A stretch of 52,322 nucleotides of DNA from Alloalcanivorax mobilis (GTDB lineage Bacteria > Pseudomonadota > Gammaproteobacteria > Pseudomonadales > Alcanivoracaceae). Each line of letters begins with the position of its first letter. The first letter of the stretch is position 1. Where the stretch lies: contig NZ_NMQZ01000041.1 in NCBI RefSeq assembly GCF_002864685.1, positions 1 to 52,322 of the forward strand, read 5' to 3'. The translations under genes and the position numbers were made by a program. Below, piece by piece: positions 25,878-34,875 of this stretch. The notes under the pieces were generated by a model that made no database searches, had not been told where the DNA came from, and was given only the letters and a program-made list of their open reading frames with translations.

Positions 25878-27473
25878 ATGTCACAGTTCTCTAAAGACGT
25901 TGAAGCCGTTAAGGCTCTCCGCCAGGCACAGGGCGGCAAGTGGGACAGCATCACCCCCGAGCACGCGGCCCGCATGCGCGCCCAGAACCGTTTCCACACC
26001 GGTCTGGATATCGCCAAGTACACCGCCAAGATCATGCGTCAGGACATGGCCGAGTACGACGCCGATTCGTCCAAGTACACCCAGTCCCTGGGCTGCTGGC
26101 ACGGCTTTATCGGCCAGCAGAAAATGATCTCCGTCAAGAAGCACTTCGGCACCACCAAGAAGAGCTACCTGTACCTGTCCGGCTGGATGGTTGCCGCTCT
26201 GCGCTCGGAGTTCGGCCCGCTGCCCGATCAGTCCATGCACGAGAAAACCTCGGTGCCGGCACTGATCGAAGAGCTGTACACCTTCCTCAAGCAAGCCGAT
26301 GCCTGGGAACTGAACCACCTGTTCCGTGACCTGGAAGAAGCCAACGCCAAGGGCGACAGCGCCAAGGCGAAAGAGCTGCTCGACAAAATCGAGAACCACG
26401 AAACCCACATCGTGCCGATCATCGCGGACATCGATGCCGGTTTCGGTAACGAAGAAGCCACCTACCTGCTGGCCAAGAAAATGATCCTGGCCGGTGCCTG
26501 CTGCATCCAGATCGAGAACCAGGTGTCCGACGAGAAGCAGTGTGGCCACCAGGACGGTAAAGTGACCGTTCCCCACGCCGACTTCCTGGCCAAGATCAAC
26601 GCGGTTCGCTACGCGTTCCTGGAGCTGGGCGTTGACGATGGCGTGATCGTTGCCCGTACCGACTCCCTGGGCGCCGGCCTGACCCAGAAGATTGCCGTGA
26701 CCAATGAGCCGGGCGACCTGGGCGACCAGTACAACAGCTTCCTCGACGGCGACGTGATCGCTAACGCCGAAGACATCAACAACGGCGACGTTGTCATCAA
26801 GCAGAACGGCAAGCTGCTCAAGCCCAAGCGTCTCGCTTCCGGCCTGTTCGAGTTCAAGAAAGGCTCCGGCATCGACCGCGTGGTTCTGGACTGCATCACC
26901 AGCCTGCAAAACGGCGCCGACCTGCTGTGGATCGAAACCGAGAAGCCCCACGTTGGCCAGATCGCGGAAATGGTTAACCGCATCCGCGAAACGGTGCCGG
27001 ACGCCAAGCTGGTTTACAACAACAGCCCGTCCTTCAACTGGACCCTGAACTTCCGTCAGCAGGTGTTCGACGCCTGGGAGAAGGAAGGCAAGGACGTGTC
27101 CGCCTACGACCGCGCCGGCCTGATGGACGCCAAGTACGACGACACCGAGCTGGGCCAGCTGGCCGATCAGTGGACCCAGAACTTCCAGGCCGACGCGGCT
27201 CGCGAAGCGGGTATCTTCCACCACCTGATCACCCTGCCGACCTACCACACCGCGGCCCTGTCCACCGACAGCCTGGCCAAGGGTTACTTCGGTGACGAAG
27301 GCATGCTGGCTTACGTCGCGGGCGTTCAGCGCAAGGAGATCCGTCAAGGGATCGCCACCGTGAAGCACCAGGACATGGCCGGTTCCAACATCGGTGATGA
27401 CCACAAAGAGTTCTTCGCCGGTGACGCCGCCCTGAAAGCCGGTGGCGGCGACAACACCATGAACCAGTTCTAA
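25878..27473 (+). CDS. aceA: Isocitrate lyase
   Basis: A 531-residue isocitrate lyase of the longer type found in Pseudomonas and relatives. The active-site loop reads SDEKQCGHQDGK (catalytic Cys in the xKxCGH motif). Metal-binding and substrate residues are in IADIDAGFGNEEATY and VIVARTDSLGA; YNNSPSFNWT is near the C-terminal third. It cleaves isocitrate to glyoxylate and succinate, enabling growth on acetate, fatty acids or alkanes. The ATG at 25878 follows GAAAGGAA. The codon use is visibly more uniform (C-ending) than its neighbours, consistent with high expression. A strong terminator follows. Confidence 0.96.
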   Translation: MSQFSKDVEAVKALRQAQGGKWDSITPEHAARMRAQNRFHTGLDIAKYTAKIMRQDMAEYDADSSKYTQSLGCWHGFIGQQKMISVKKHFGTTKKSYLYLSGWMVAALRSEFGPLPDQSMHEKTSVPALIEELYTFLKQADAWELNHLFRDLEEANAKGDSAKAKELLDKIENHETHIVPIIADIDAGFGNEEATYLLAKKMILAGACCIQIENQVSDEKQCGHQDGKVTVPHADFLAKINAVRYAFLELGVDDGVIVARTDSLGAGLTQKIAVTNEPGDLGDQYNSFLDGDVIANAEDINNGDVVIKQNGKLLKPKRLASGLFEFKKGSGIDRVVLDCITSLQNGADLLWIETEKPHVGQIAEMVNRIRETVPDAKLVYNNSPSFNWTLNFRQQVFDAWEKEGKDVSAYDRAGLMDAKYDDTELGQLADQWTQNFQADAAREAGIFHHLITLPTYHTAALSTDSLAKGYFGDEGMLAYVAGVQRKEIRQGIATVKHQDMAGSNIGDDHKEFFAGDAALKAGGGDNTMNQF

Positions 27474-27520
27474 TACGGTTCCAGTGTTGCCACGGCGGCT
27501 ACGGTCGCCGTACAGAAAAG

Positions 27521-27548
27521 GCGGGCCCCTCGGGGCCCGCTTTTTTTT
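27521..27548 (+). terminator. Rho-independent terminator of aceA
   Basis: GCGGGCCCC (27521-27529) pairs with GGGGCCCGC (27532-27540) and is followed at once by eight T residues (27541-27548). Textbook intrinsic terminator, 48 bp after the aceA stop. Confidence 0.95.
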
Positions 27549-27756
27549 GGTTCATCGCGGTTTGGCGGGAAACCGGCTTGCAGGGGCGTCGCCGCCAACG
27601 CGGGTCGCCGTGGGCGAGTCACGGCCGCCGTTACGTTGTGTGGCCGTCGGATCAGACGGTGCGCTTATACGCTCTTTTACATCGCCATTGGTTGTTTTGC
27701 CGGCCGGGGAGGGCTATCCCTGTTGCACGGCCCTGCGATAACCACGGAGGTGGTTG

Positions 27757-30306
27757 ATGGACAACCTGAAGTCCTATCGTGATAAACGGAATTTCGAGCG
27801 CACGCCTGAGCCTGCCGGTGAAGAGACGGGCTCCGCCGGTGGCCATCGCTATGTGATGCACAAACACGCCGCCAGCCACGATCACTTTGATTTGCGTTTG
27901 GAACTGGATGGCGCTTTGCGCAGTTGGGCTTTGCCTAAAGGCGCCAGCCTGAAGACGGGAGAGAAGCATCTTGCCGTGCAGGTTGAGGATCACCCTCTGG
28001 AGTACGGCGATTTCGAAGGCATTATTCCCCGCGAGGAGTACGGCGGCGGTACCGTGATGCTCTGGGATCGCGGCCAATGGCACCGCACCGATAAAGGCGG
28101 CGGCAAAAACGACCAGGATCGCATAGACCTCTGGCTGGACGGCGAGAAGCTGCGCGGTGCCTGGACACTGACCCGCATGAAAGGGCGCGCCGGCGGCAAG
28201 GACGGCCGAAACTGGCTGTTGATCAAACGGGACGATGACCAGCCCGAGCCACGCCCGCACGATCGCAGCGTGCTCAGCGGCAGAACCATGAAGCAGATTG
28301 GCGCCGACCCGGATCGTGTCTGGCAAGGCCGCGACCATCGCCAGCCGGACGCTGATTTAAAAGGCGCCCGTCGCTTTCGAGGGAAAACATTGAGCCCGCA
28401 ATTGGCGACGTTGTCCGATACGCTGCCGGAAGGCGACTGGTTCTATGAGATCAAGTTTGACGGCTATCGCCTGCTGGCTCACCTGGATCAAGGCCAGGTA
28501 CGTTTGATTACCCGCAACGGCAAAGACTGGAGTGATCGCTTTCCCGAGTTAAGCAAAGCCCTGGCGGCGCTGCCCATCGATCAGGCGGTGCTGGATGGCG
28601 AAGTAGTGGCGCTGCTGCCGGACGGCATCAGCAGCTTTCGGCACCTGCAGGAAGCACTCAGCCGTGGCGACACCGATGCGTTGATCTACCAGGTGTTTGA
28701 TTTGCCGGTGCTGGGTGGGCAGGACCTGTGCGCGGTGCCCAACATTGAGCGCAAACGGGCGCTCGAGCAGCTTCTCGACGGAGCCGGTGTGACCGAGCAT
28801 GGCCGGGTGCGCTACACCGACCATCTCAGCGATCAGGGCCCGGCGCTGATGAAGCGAATTTGTGAAATGGGCCTGGAAGGGCTGATCGCCAAACACGCTC
28901 GCGGCGATTACCAGCAGCGACGCAGCAAGCAATGGCTGAAAGTGAAGTGCGTTCAATATGAAGAGTTCGTGGTGGGCGGCTTTACCGACCCGGGCGGCAG
29001 CCGCGAGGGATTCGGCTCATTGCTGCTGGGTGCCTACGACAAGCATGGGCATTTCGGTTACGCGGGCCGGGTCGGTACCGGTTTCAATCGCCGCCAATTG
29101 AAAGACATCCACAAACGATTAGGCGCCACCGAAGTCGAACAGTGCCCGTTCGACAAACGGCCACCGGACAGCAAAGGCGCGCACTGGGTGACCCCGCAAC
29201 TGGTGGTCGAAGTCGAGTACACCGAACGCACCCGCGACGGCGTGCTGCGCCACCCGGCGTTTCGGGGGCTGCGTGAGGACCGGGATGCCCGGGGCATTGT
29301 TTGGGACAACCCCGAGCGCGGCGGCCCGCCGCATCAGGGGCCGGCGCGCCAGGGTAAGAAACGCCGCCAGGGCGTCGAAGCGCTCGCCGGCGCGGCAGCG
29401 CCACGGCGGCATGAGGCGCTGGTGGCCGGCGTGCGCATTACTCATCCGGATCGGGTGCTGTACCCACGGCAGGGACTCACCAAGATTGAGCTGGCCCGCT
29501 TCTACGAGAGCATCGCGTCGTGGGTGCTGCCGGGCCTGGTAAACCGGCCGCTTTCGTTATTGCGTTGCCCGGAAGGCCTGGCCAGCGAATGTTTTTTCCA
29601 AAAGCACCCGAGCCGGCCGTTGCCAGACCGGCTGCCCCGTGTGGAGATCGAGGAGAGCGGCGGCCCCGCCGAGTATGTGTACGTTAAGGAGCTGGCGGAT
29701 CTGGTGGCGCTGGTCCAGGCCGGCGTTATGGAACTGCACCCTTGGGGTTGCCGTGTGGATCGGGTGGAGCAGCCCGACCTTATGGTGTTCGATCTGGACC
29801 CCGCCGAAGACGTACCCTGGCATGCCACCGTGGAGCAGGCGCATGCGTTGGGACGGCGCCTGGAAGACCTCGGTTTGGTGAGTTTCGTTCGCACCACGGG
29901 CGGCAAGGGCGTGCATTTGGTGGTGCCCTTGCGTCGCCATGCTGATTGGGAAGAGGTAAAAGCCTTCGCGCGAGCGGTGTGTGAGCAACACGCGCGCAGC
30001 GCGCCGGCATTATTGACCACCAACATGTCGAAAGCCCGACGCCGTGGAAAGATCTTTCTCGATTACCTGCGTAACAGCCGTGGCGCCACGGCGATTGCCT
30101 CTTACTCGGTGCGCGCCCGTCCGGGCGCGCCGGTGGCGGTGCCGTTGCGCTGGGATGAGCTGAGCGAAGCGATGGCGCCGGATCGCTACTCGGTGGACAA
30201 CCTGAGCCGTCGTCTGGCGGCGTTAAGGCGTGATCCCTGGGCGGAGCTGGAGCGAACGCACCAGCGTCTGACGGTGGCGATGAAGCGCCAGCTATCAGGC
30301 CGCTGA
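27757..30306 (+). CDS. ligD: NHEJ DNA ligase D (phosphoesterase-ligase-polymerase)
   Basis: An 849-residue LigD with the Pseudomonas domain order. The N-terminal 3'-phosphoesterase (about 20-170) has SHDHFDLRLELDG. The central ATP-dependent ligase (about 215-520) carries the adenylated Lys233 in EIKFDGYRLLA, plus EGLIAKHARGDY and KQWLKVKC. The C-terminal primase-type polymerase (about 560-845) has HPDRVLYP, the metal-binding MVFDLDPAED and FVRTTGGKGVHLVVPL. It repairs double-strand breaks with Ku. The ATG at 27757 follows GGAGG. It heads an operon with a small CxxC protein and two ku genes. Confidence 0.95.
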   Translation: MDNLKSYRDKRNFERTPEPAGEETGSAGGHRYVMHKHAASHDHFDLRLELDGALRSWALPKGASLKTGEKHLAVQVEDHPLEYGDFEGIIPREEYGGGTVMLWDRGQWHRTDKGGGKNDQDRIDLWLDGEKLRGAWTLTRMKGRAGGKDGRNWLLIKRDDDQPEPRPHDRSVLSGRTMKQIGADPDRVWQGRDHRQPDADLKGARRFRGKTLSPQLATLSDTLPEGDWFYEIKFDGYRLLAHLDQGQVRLITRNGKDWSDRFPELSKALAALPIDQAVLDGEVVALLPDGISSFRHLQEALSRGDTDALIYQVFDLPVLGGQDLCAVPNIERKRALEQLLDGAGVTEHGRVRYTDHLSDQGPALMKRICEMGLEGLIAKHARGDYQQRRSKQWLKVKCVQYEEFVVGGFTDPGGSREGFGSLLLGAYDKHGHFGYAGRVGTGFNRRQLKDIHKRLGATEVEQCPFDKRPPDSKGAHWVTPQLVVEVEYTERTRDGVLRHPAFRGLREDRDARGIVWDNPERGGPPHQGPARQGKKRRQGVEALAGAAAPRRHEALVAGVRITHPDRVLYPRQGLTKIELARFYESIASWVLPGLVNRPLSLLRCPEGLASECFFQKHPSRPLPDRLPRVEIEESGGPAEYVYVKELADLVALVQAGVMELHPWGCRVDRVEQPDLMVFDLDPAEDVPWHATVEQAHALGRRLEDLGLVSFVRTTGGKGVHLVVPLRRHADWEEVKAFARAVCEQHARSAPALLTTNMSKARRRGKIFLDYLRNSRGATAIASYSVRARPGAPVAVPLRWDELSEAMAPDRYSVDNLSRRLAALRRDPWAELERTHQRLTVAMKRQLSGR

Positions 30307-30344
30307 ATGTGAGGGCGCGGCATGGCGTGACCCGCGGAGGAGTA

Positions 30345-30548
30345 ATGAACGAACACCAACACGAAGCCCCCTGGTGGCTGGAGCCCGGCAGCGAGCAGTG
30401 CCCCTCTTGCGAAGGTCATTACCGCTATGAGGCCGGCTATTTTTGCCTGCGATGCGATGCACCGGTTTGTCCGGTGTGCGTGCGTTACCTGCGCGTTTCC
30501 GGTGACGTGATTTGCCCGCGATGCGATGACGCAGTGGAGCGCGGCTGA
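30345..30548 (+). CDS. Small four-CxxC zinc-ribbon-like protein in the NHEJ operon
   Basis: A 67-residue acidic protein (MNEHQHEAPWWLEPGSEQC at the start) with four CxxC pairs: CPSC, CLRC, CPVC, CPRC. This is enough for two four-cysteine zinc sites, as in tandem zinc ribbons or a RING/B-box-like fold. I do not recognise a named family. GGAGG precedes the ATG at 30345 and the stop overlaps the next ku gene (TGATG), so translation is coupled. Its place between ligD and ku suggests a role in end joining, for example DNA-end or protein binding, but this is inference from position only. Confidence 0.8.
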   Translation: MNEHQHEAPWWLEPGSEQCPSCEGHYRYEAGYFCLRCDAPVCPVCVRYLRVSGDVICPRCDDAVERG

Positions 30549-31324
30549 TGGCGGCGCGGGCGATCTGGAAAGGGGTGCTGATCATTGGTAAGCAGACGGT
30601 GCCGGTCAAACTTTACTCGGCGGTCAGCGACCGGTCGGTGCATTTCCGCCTGTTGCACCGCAAGGATAAAGCGCCGGTGCGCCAGCGTTTGGTCAACGCC
30701 GAGACCGGCGGCACGGTGCCCCGGGAGCAGGTTTTGAGCGCCTATCCATTCGAGGATGGCAGCCTGGTGATGTTTGATAACGAAGAGCTGGAGGCGCTGC
30801 AACCCAAGGACGGCCGTGATGTCGACCTGCTCGCTTTTTTGCCGTTGGGCGCCATCGACCACCGCTGGTATGACCGCCCCTATTATCTCGGCCCCGACGG
30901 TGATGAAGAAGCGCTTAACGCGTTGACCGCCGCTCTTGATCAGGACCATCGGGAAGGGCTGGCGAGTTGGGTGATGCGCGGCAAGGCGTATTTGGGTGCG
31001 CTGCGCCTTCATCAGGGACAGCCGCTTCTGATGACGTTGCGCGCCAGGGAAGAGGTAATACCGATCGATGAACTCAGTGCCCCCCAGGGCAGCCAGCTGG
31101 ACAACAAAGAGCTGGATATGGCCTGCCGGCTTATCGAGATGATGGAAGGCGACTTCCAGCCTGACCAGTATCACGATGAATATCGCCAGAGGGTGTTGGA
31201 TCTGGTCGCCACCAAGCAGCGTGGCGGGCGCGTGAAAAAAACCCGGGCGCGGCGTCGCAGGGGCTCCTCTGATTTGTCCAAGGCGCTGCAAGCAAGCCTG
31301 GCGCGGGAGAGCAAAAATGGCTGA
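30548..31324 (+). CDS. ku: Ku-family DNA end-binding protein, paralogue 1
   Basis: A 258-residue bacterial Ku. The Ku core (about 1-210) opens ARAIWKGVLIIGKQTVPVKL and includes SVHFRLLHRKDK, EDGSLVMFDNEELEAL and LASWVMRGKAYLGALR. A short basic C-terminal tail (RGGRVKKTRARRRR) follows. Bacterial Ku usually forms a homodimer ring that holds broken ends and recruits LigD. It overlaps the CxxC gene at its start and the second ku gene by 8 bp at its end, so all are translationally coupled. Confidence 0.92.
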   Translation: MAARAIWKGVLIIGKQTVPVKLYSAVSDRSVHFRLLHRKDKAPVRQRLVNAETGGTVPREQVLSAYPFEDGSLVMFDNEELEALQPKDGRDVDLLAFLPLGAIDHRWYDRPYYLGPDGDEEALNALTAALDQDHREGLASWVMRGKAYLGALRLHQGQPLLMTLRAREEVIPIDELSAPQGSQLDNKELDMACRLIEMMEGDFQPDQYHDEYRQRVLDLVATKQRGGRVKKTRARRRRGSSDLSKALQASLARESKNG

Positions 31325-32384
31325 TGCAGGTACCGCGCGCCGGCCCGCCAAGGCAAAAGCCAGGGCCGGGAAGAAACACCCGCGCCGCTCAAAAAAAACG
31401 GCCGACACGCACCATCAACACGGGCAAGCAAGGCCGTTCTGGTCCGGCACCTTGAGTTTTGCTCTGGTCAGCGTACCGGTGGGATTGTTTCCGGCCAATC
31501 GGGGCAAAGCGCTGTCACTGCGCTGGGTGGATCGTGACGGGGCGCGGCTGGCGCGGCGCTATTACTGCTCCAAGGAAGACATCGAATTGGGCAGCGACGA
31601 TCTGGTAAGAGGTTATCCGGTGGGTGACGACCGTTATGTGGTGATCACGGATCGCGAGCTGGAGCAATTGGCGCCGGACAAATCCCAGGAAATCAGTTTG
31701 CAGCGGTTCGTCCCGTTGGAGCAAGTCGACCCCATGCGATTCGAACGCGCCTATTTTTTGACGCCGGAAAAAGGCGGTATCAAAGCCTACCGCATGCTGG
31801 CTCGCGCCATGCAGGACAGTGCCCGTGCCGGGATCGCGACCTTTGTCCTGCGCGGCAAGGAGCACCTGGTGGCGATTCTCAGCCACAATGGCATTTTGCG
31901 CGTGGAAACGCTGAGATTCGATGAGGAGCTGCGCAGCCCCGGGGATGTGGGTCTGGCGGCGCCAAGCGCGCCGGCGTCGCCGGTGGTGAAGCGCTTCTTG
32001 AGCGCCATGAAGCCGTTGCGCAAAGCGAAGCTCGATGCGCGGCAATTAAGTGATCGTCATGCCCGGCGCGTGCTCGAGCAGGCACGGAAAAAGCGCAAGG
32101 CCGGCCGTGATCTGATCGCCGTCGCCGCGAGCGAAAAGTCACGGACCGCGGCGCCGACCCAGGAGCCGGTGGATCTGATGGCGGTATTGAAGCGCGGTCT
32201 CAAGGAAGGCTTGCCGGCGTCCTCGGCCTCCGGACGCGGCAAAAAAAGATCCGACTCGGACGGTGACTTAGGGGCGCTGTCCAAAAACGAGCTCTATCAA
32301 CGGGCCAAGCGGCAACACATCGAAGGGCGTAGCCGAATGACGAAAGCCCAGTTGATCAGCGCCCTCGAAGCCGCCGCTGCCTGA
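31317..32384 (+). CDS. Ku-family DNA end-binding protein, paralogue 2, with basic extensions and SAP-like tail
   Basis: A 355-residue Ku. The N-terminus (1-40) is very basic (ARRPAKAKARAGKKHPRRSK). The Ku core (about 42-270) has RPFWSGTLSFALVSVPVGLF, YVVITDRELEQLAPD and ATFVLRGKEHLVAI. The C-terminal ~85 residues are Lys/Arg-rich and end with LSKNELYQRAKRQHIEGRSR and MTKAQLISALE, a helix-turn-helix pattern like SAP/Rho-N domains that bind DNA. Sequence differs strongly from paralogue 1, so the two could form a heterodimer or have split roles. No terminator is visible after it. Confidence 0.9.
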   Translation: MADAGTARRPAKAKARAGKKHPRRSKKTADTHHQHGQARPFWSGTLSFALVSVPVGLFPANRGKALSLRWVDRDGARLARRYYCSKEDIELGSDDLVRGYPVGDDRYVVITDRELEQLAPDKSQEISLQRFVPLEQVDPMRFERAYFLTPEKGGIKAYRMLARAMQDSARAGIATFVLRGKEHLVAILSHNGILRVETLRFDEELRSPGDVGLAAPSAPASPVVKRFLSAMKPLRKAKLDARQLSDRHARRVLEQARKKRKAGRDLIAVAASEKSRTAAPTQEPVDLMAVLKRGLKEGLPASSASGRGKKRSDSDGDLGALSKNELYQRAKRQHIEGRSRMTKAQLISALEAAAA

Positions 32385-32731
32385 GATTGCCTTCTTCACC
32401 CGCATGCCCTCAATCAAGACCTCTTTAAAGTGCGTCCTCGGCTGGCCGATAAGACCTTATGCGTGGGTGAGAACAAGGCGCGCCAGCGCCATTGTTGGCC
32501 CCGTTTTTGCCAGTAGGTTGTTAATGGTTTGTGAGTCGTTGCCAGGAATTCGCCAGTGGTCAGCGAAGGGTTGTTAGCGCCTGAGCGACGCCATGGTGAT
32601 TGCCCGGGTGCCCGGTCGCGGGTCAATAGTGTATAAAAGCCGGTGCCAGGGAAAAGCACGCCAGAAGGCATGGACAGCACCGGGAACAGGTGTATTTACA
32701 CCATGAAGTCTTATAACGAAGCTGCCTTGGG
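32385..32731 (+). other. 347-bp leader region of the GGDEF-EAL gene
   Basis: Contains the perfect sigma-28 promoter at 32426-32452, followed by ~270 nt of transcribed leader with no coding sequence that I can support. A TATAAA at 32632-32637 might be a second, weaker sigma-70 -10, but no -35 at good spacing is seen. I looked for a c-di-GMP (GEMM) riboswitch pattern and did not find one. Confidence 0.6.
32426..32452 (+). promoter_or_regulatory. Perfect sigma-28 (FliA) promoter upstream of the GGDEF-EAL gene
   Basis: TAAA (32426-32429), 15-bp spacer, GCCGATAA (32445-32452): an exact match to the FliA consensus on the + strand. The next + strand gene is the c-di-GMP enzyme at 32732, so that gene should be a class III flagellar gene although it lies outside the flagellar cluster. 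Confidence 0.88.
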
Positions 32732-34825
32732 ATGGATATGACGGACACACCCCGCACAACGGGGGTCGAGGAGTCGCTGGCCGAGGAGCGCTTCCGCGCC
32801 ATCGCGGAAATCAATTCGCTGATGGTCTGGCGGGCCGCCCCCAATGGGCGGCCGTTGGGGGATTGTGAGTGGCAGCGCTTTCTGGGTGACGAGAGCGACC
32901 CCGACGACGGAGAACGCTGGATTCGCTGTTTGCATCCGGACGATCAAGCACCGGTGCGCTCGCAATGGCGTCAGGCGTTTCGCCGTGGCACGCCCTTTGA
33001 AGCCTTTTACCGGGTTCGCCAGCCGCAGGGGGATTACCGCTGGTGCCAGGGGCGCGGCACGCCCCTGACCGACACGCGTGGCGTGATCCGCGAGTGGATC
33101 GGCACGGTCGCCGATGTGCATGACAAATTCCAGGCGGTGAACGCCTCGGTGGTCAATGAGGAGCGCCTCAAGGTGGCGCTGGACGTCAACGACCTGGGCA
33201 TCTGGGACCACGATCTGGAGAGCGACACCTTCTGGGCTTCCGAGGTGATCGCCCGCATGACCGGCCTGTATCCGAGCCGGGAAGCGAACCCCCGGCAGTT
33301 CTGGCATTTCGTTCACCCGGAGGATCGCTACGGGGTGCGCCAGGTGCTGCGCGCGGCGCTGGCGGGGGCGGTGACCGGTCACTTCGAGCTGCAGTTTCGC
33401 GCGCACCGTCATGACCAGGAGCGGCTCGCCCTGATCGGCTGTTCGGCGCGTCTGATCTTTAATGACCAGGGGCGGCCGGTGCGCGTCGTTGGTGTGTTCC
33501 GGGACATCAGCGAAGAGCAGGAAGAGCAGGTTCAGCTTTACTACGAAGCCCATTACGACTCACTGACTGGCCTGCGCAACCGCAAACTGTTCACCGAGCA
33601 GGCTCAGGCTCTGTTTGATCAGGGCGGTGGCGGCGCTTGCCTGCTGCTGGAGCTGGATGGCTTTCAGGAAGCGCGCAACACCCTGGGGCAGGAGGCCAGC
33701 AACCGGTTACTGCAACTGACCGCCCACCGGCTTTCCCAGGCGCTGCCGGACGCCACCCTGCTGGCCCGCCTTACCGGCGAAGAATTCATCGCCCTGGTGC
33801 CCGGCCAGCATTCCCGTGGCGCGGTGCTGACCCTGGCGGAGAGCATCCACGCGGCATTGCTGGAGACCTTTATGGTGTCCGATCGGCCGGTGGCACTGAG
33901 CGGCCATGTGGGCGCGGCGGTGGCACCCGGCCCGGGCGCCGACGCGCGGGCTCTGATCGACGACGCTCACCTCGCCCTGGCGGACGCCAAAGCGACCGGC
34001 TACAGCGCCAGCCGCATCTACCGACCGGCCCTGCGCGAAGCGTTGCGGCTGCGCCAGGACATGAGCGCGGAGTTGCGCCGCGCCGCCCTGGGTGAAGAAT
34101 TCGAGCTTTATTATCAGCCCCAGGTCAGCCTGGATAGCGGCCGCATCGTCGGCGCCGAGGCGCTGCTGCGCTGGAATCATCCCGAGCGGGGCCTGCTGAC
34201 GCCGAACCTGTTCCTGCCATTGCTGAAACGCAGCCCGATGGCGCGCATCGTCGGTGACTGGGTGGTGGCGCAAGCCTGTGAGGCGGGCGCCCGGTTGCAT
34301 GCGCAGGGGCGCCCGCTACGGTTGGCGGTGAATCTGTTTTCCGCCCAGTTCAAGGCCGGCGGCGTGGAAAAAACCGTGGCGCGGGAGCTGGAGCGTCACG
34401 CCCTGCCGGCGCGTTGGCTGGAGATCGAGATCACCGAACGGGTGATCATCAACAACGACCACAGCCTGCGAGCTTCGTTGCAGGCGTTGCGTGAACAGGG
34501 CTGTGAACTGGCCTTCGACGACTTCGGCACCGGCTACGCCTCGCTGAGCATGCTCAAGGATTTCCCGCTGACCCGGCTTAAAGTGGACAAAAGCTTCATC
34601 GACGGCATCCCCGGCTCCACCCAGGACAACGCCGTGGTGAGCGCCATGGTACAACTGGCCGCCACCTTCGGCTTTCAGCTCACCGCCGAAGGCATTGAGC
34701 ACCCCAGCCAGGCGAGCACGCTCAAGCAATGGGGCTGCCAGGAAGGGCAGGGCTACCTGTTCGGCAAACCGATGCCCTGGGCGGAGCTGGTCAAAGCGCT
34801 GGATGGGCAGGGGAGGCGGGGATAG
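32732..34825 (+). CDS. PAS-PAS-GGDEF-EAL c-di-GMP phosphodiesterase candidate
   Basis: A 697-residue soluble protein. Two PAS domains (about 15-130 and 145-270; the second reads GLYPSREANPRQFWHFVHPE) precede a GGDEF domain (about 275-430) whose active-site motif is TGEEF rather than GG[D/E]EF. It is probably not a working cyclase and may be a GTP sensor. The EAL domain (about 440-690) keeps the catalytic motifs GAEALLRW, EITE, AFDDFGTGYASL, KVDKSFI and AEGIE, so phosphodiesterase activity is likely. Lowering c-di-GMP favours swimming, which fits the FliA promoter at 32426. The start could be ATG 32732 or 32738. The PAS ligands are unknown. Confidence 0.9.
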   Translation: MDMTDTPRTTGVEESLAEERFRAIAEINSLMVWRAAPNGRPLGDCEWQRFLGDESDPDDGERWIRCLHPDDQAPVRSQWRQAFRRGTPFEAFYRVRQPQGDYRWCQGRGTPLTDTRGVIREWIGTVADVHDKFQAVNASVVNEERLKVALDVNDLGIWDHDLESDTFWASEVIARMTGLYPSREANPRQFWHFVHPEDRYGVRQVLRAALAGAVTGHFELQFRAHRHDQERLALIGCSARLIFNDQGRPVRVVGVFRDISEEQEEQVQLYYEAHYDSLTGLRNRKLFTEQAQALFDQGGGGACLLLELDGFQEARNTLGQEASNRLLQLTAHRLSQALPDATLLARLTGEEFIALVPGQHSRGAVLTLAESIHAALLETFMVSDRPVALSGHVGAAVAPGPGADARALIDDAHLALADAKATGYSASRIYRPALREALRLRQDMSAELRRAALGEEFELYYQPQVSLDSGRIVGAEALLRWNHPERGLLTPNLFLPLLKRSPMARIVGDWVVAQACEAGARLHAQGRPLRLAVNLFSAQFKAGGVEKTVARELERHALPARWLEIEITERVIINNDHSLRASLQALREQGCELAFDDFGTGYASLSMLKDFPLTRLKVDKSFIDGIPGSTQDNAVVSAMVQLAATFGFQLTAEGIEHPSQASTLKQWGCQEGQGYLFGKPMPWAELVKALDGQGRRG

Positions 34826-34875
34826 AACAATGAAGGTGGGCCGTGCCGGGTTGGGCGTGGTGCTCGTTAATAGGA

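Noticed and set aside
27757-32384. LexA/SOS box controlling the NHEJ operon
   Set aside because: I looked for CTGT-N8-ACAG upstream of ligD and found no convincing match.
32453-32731. c-di-GMP riboswitch in the leader of the GGDEF-EAL gene
   Set aside because: A long leader before a c-di-GMP enzyme invites this, but I could not find the conserved GEMM core sequences or receptor loop.
33770-33790. Active diguanylate cyclase site
   Set aside because: The motif reads TGEEF; loss of the first glycine of GG[D/E]EF usually abolishes cyclase activity, so I call a phosphodiesterase candidate with a regulatory GGDEF domain.
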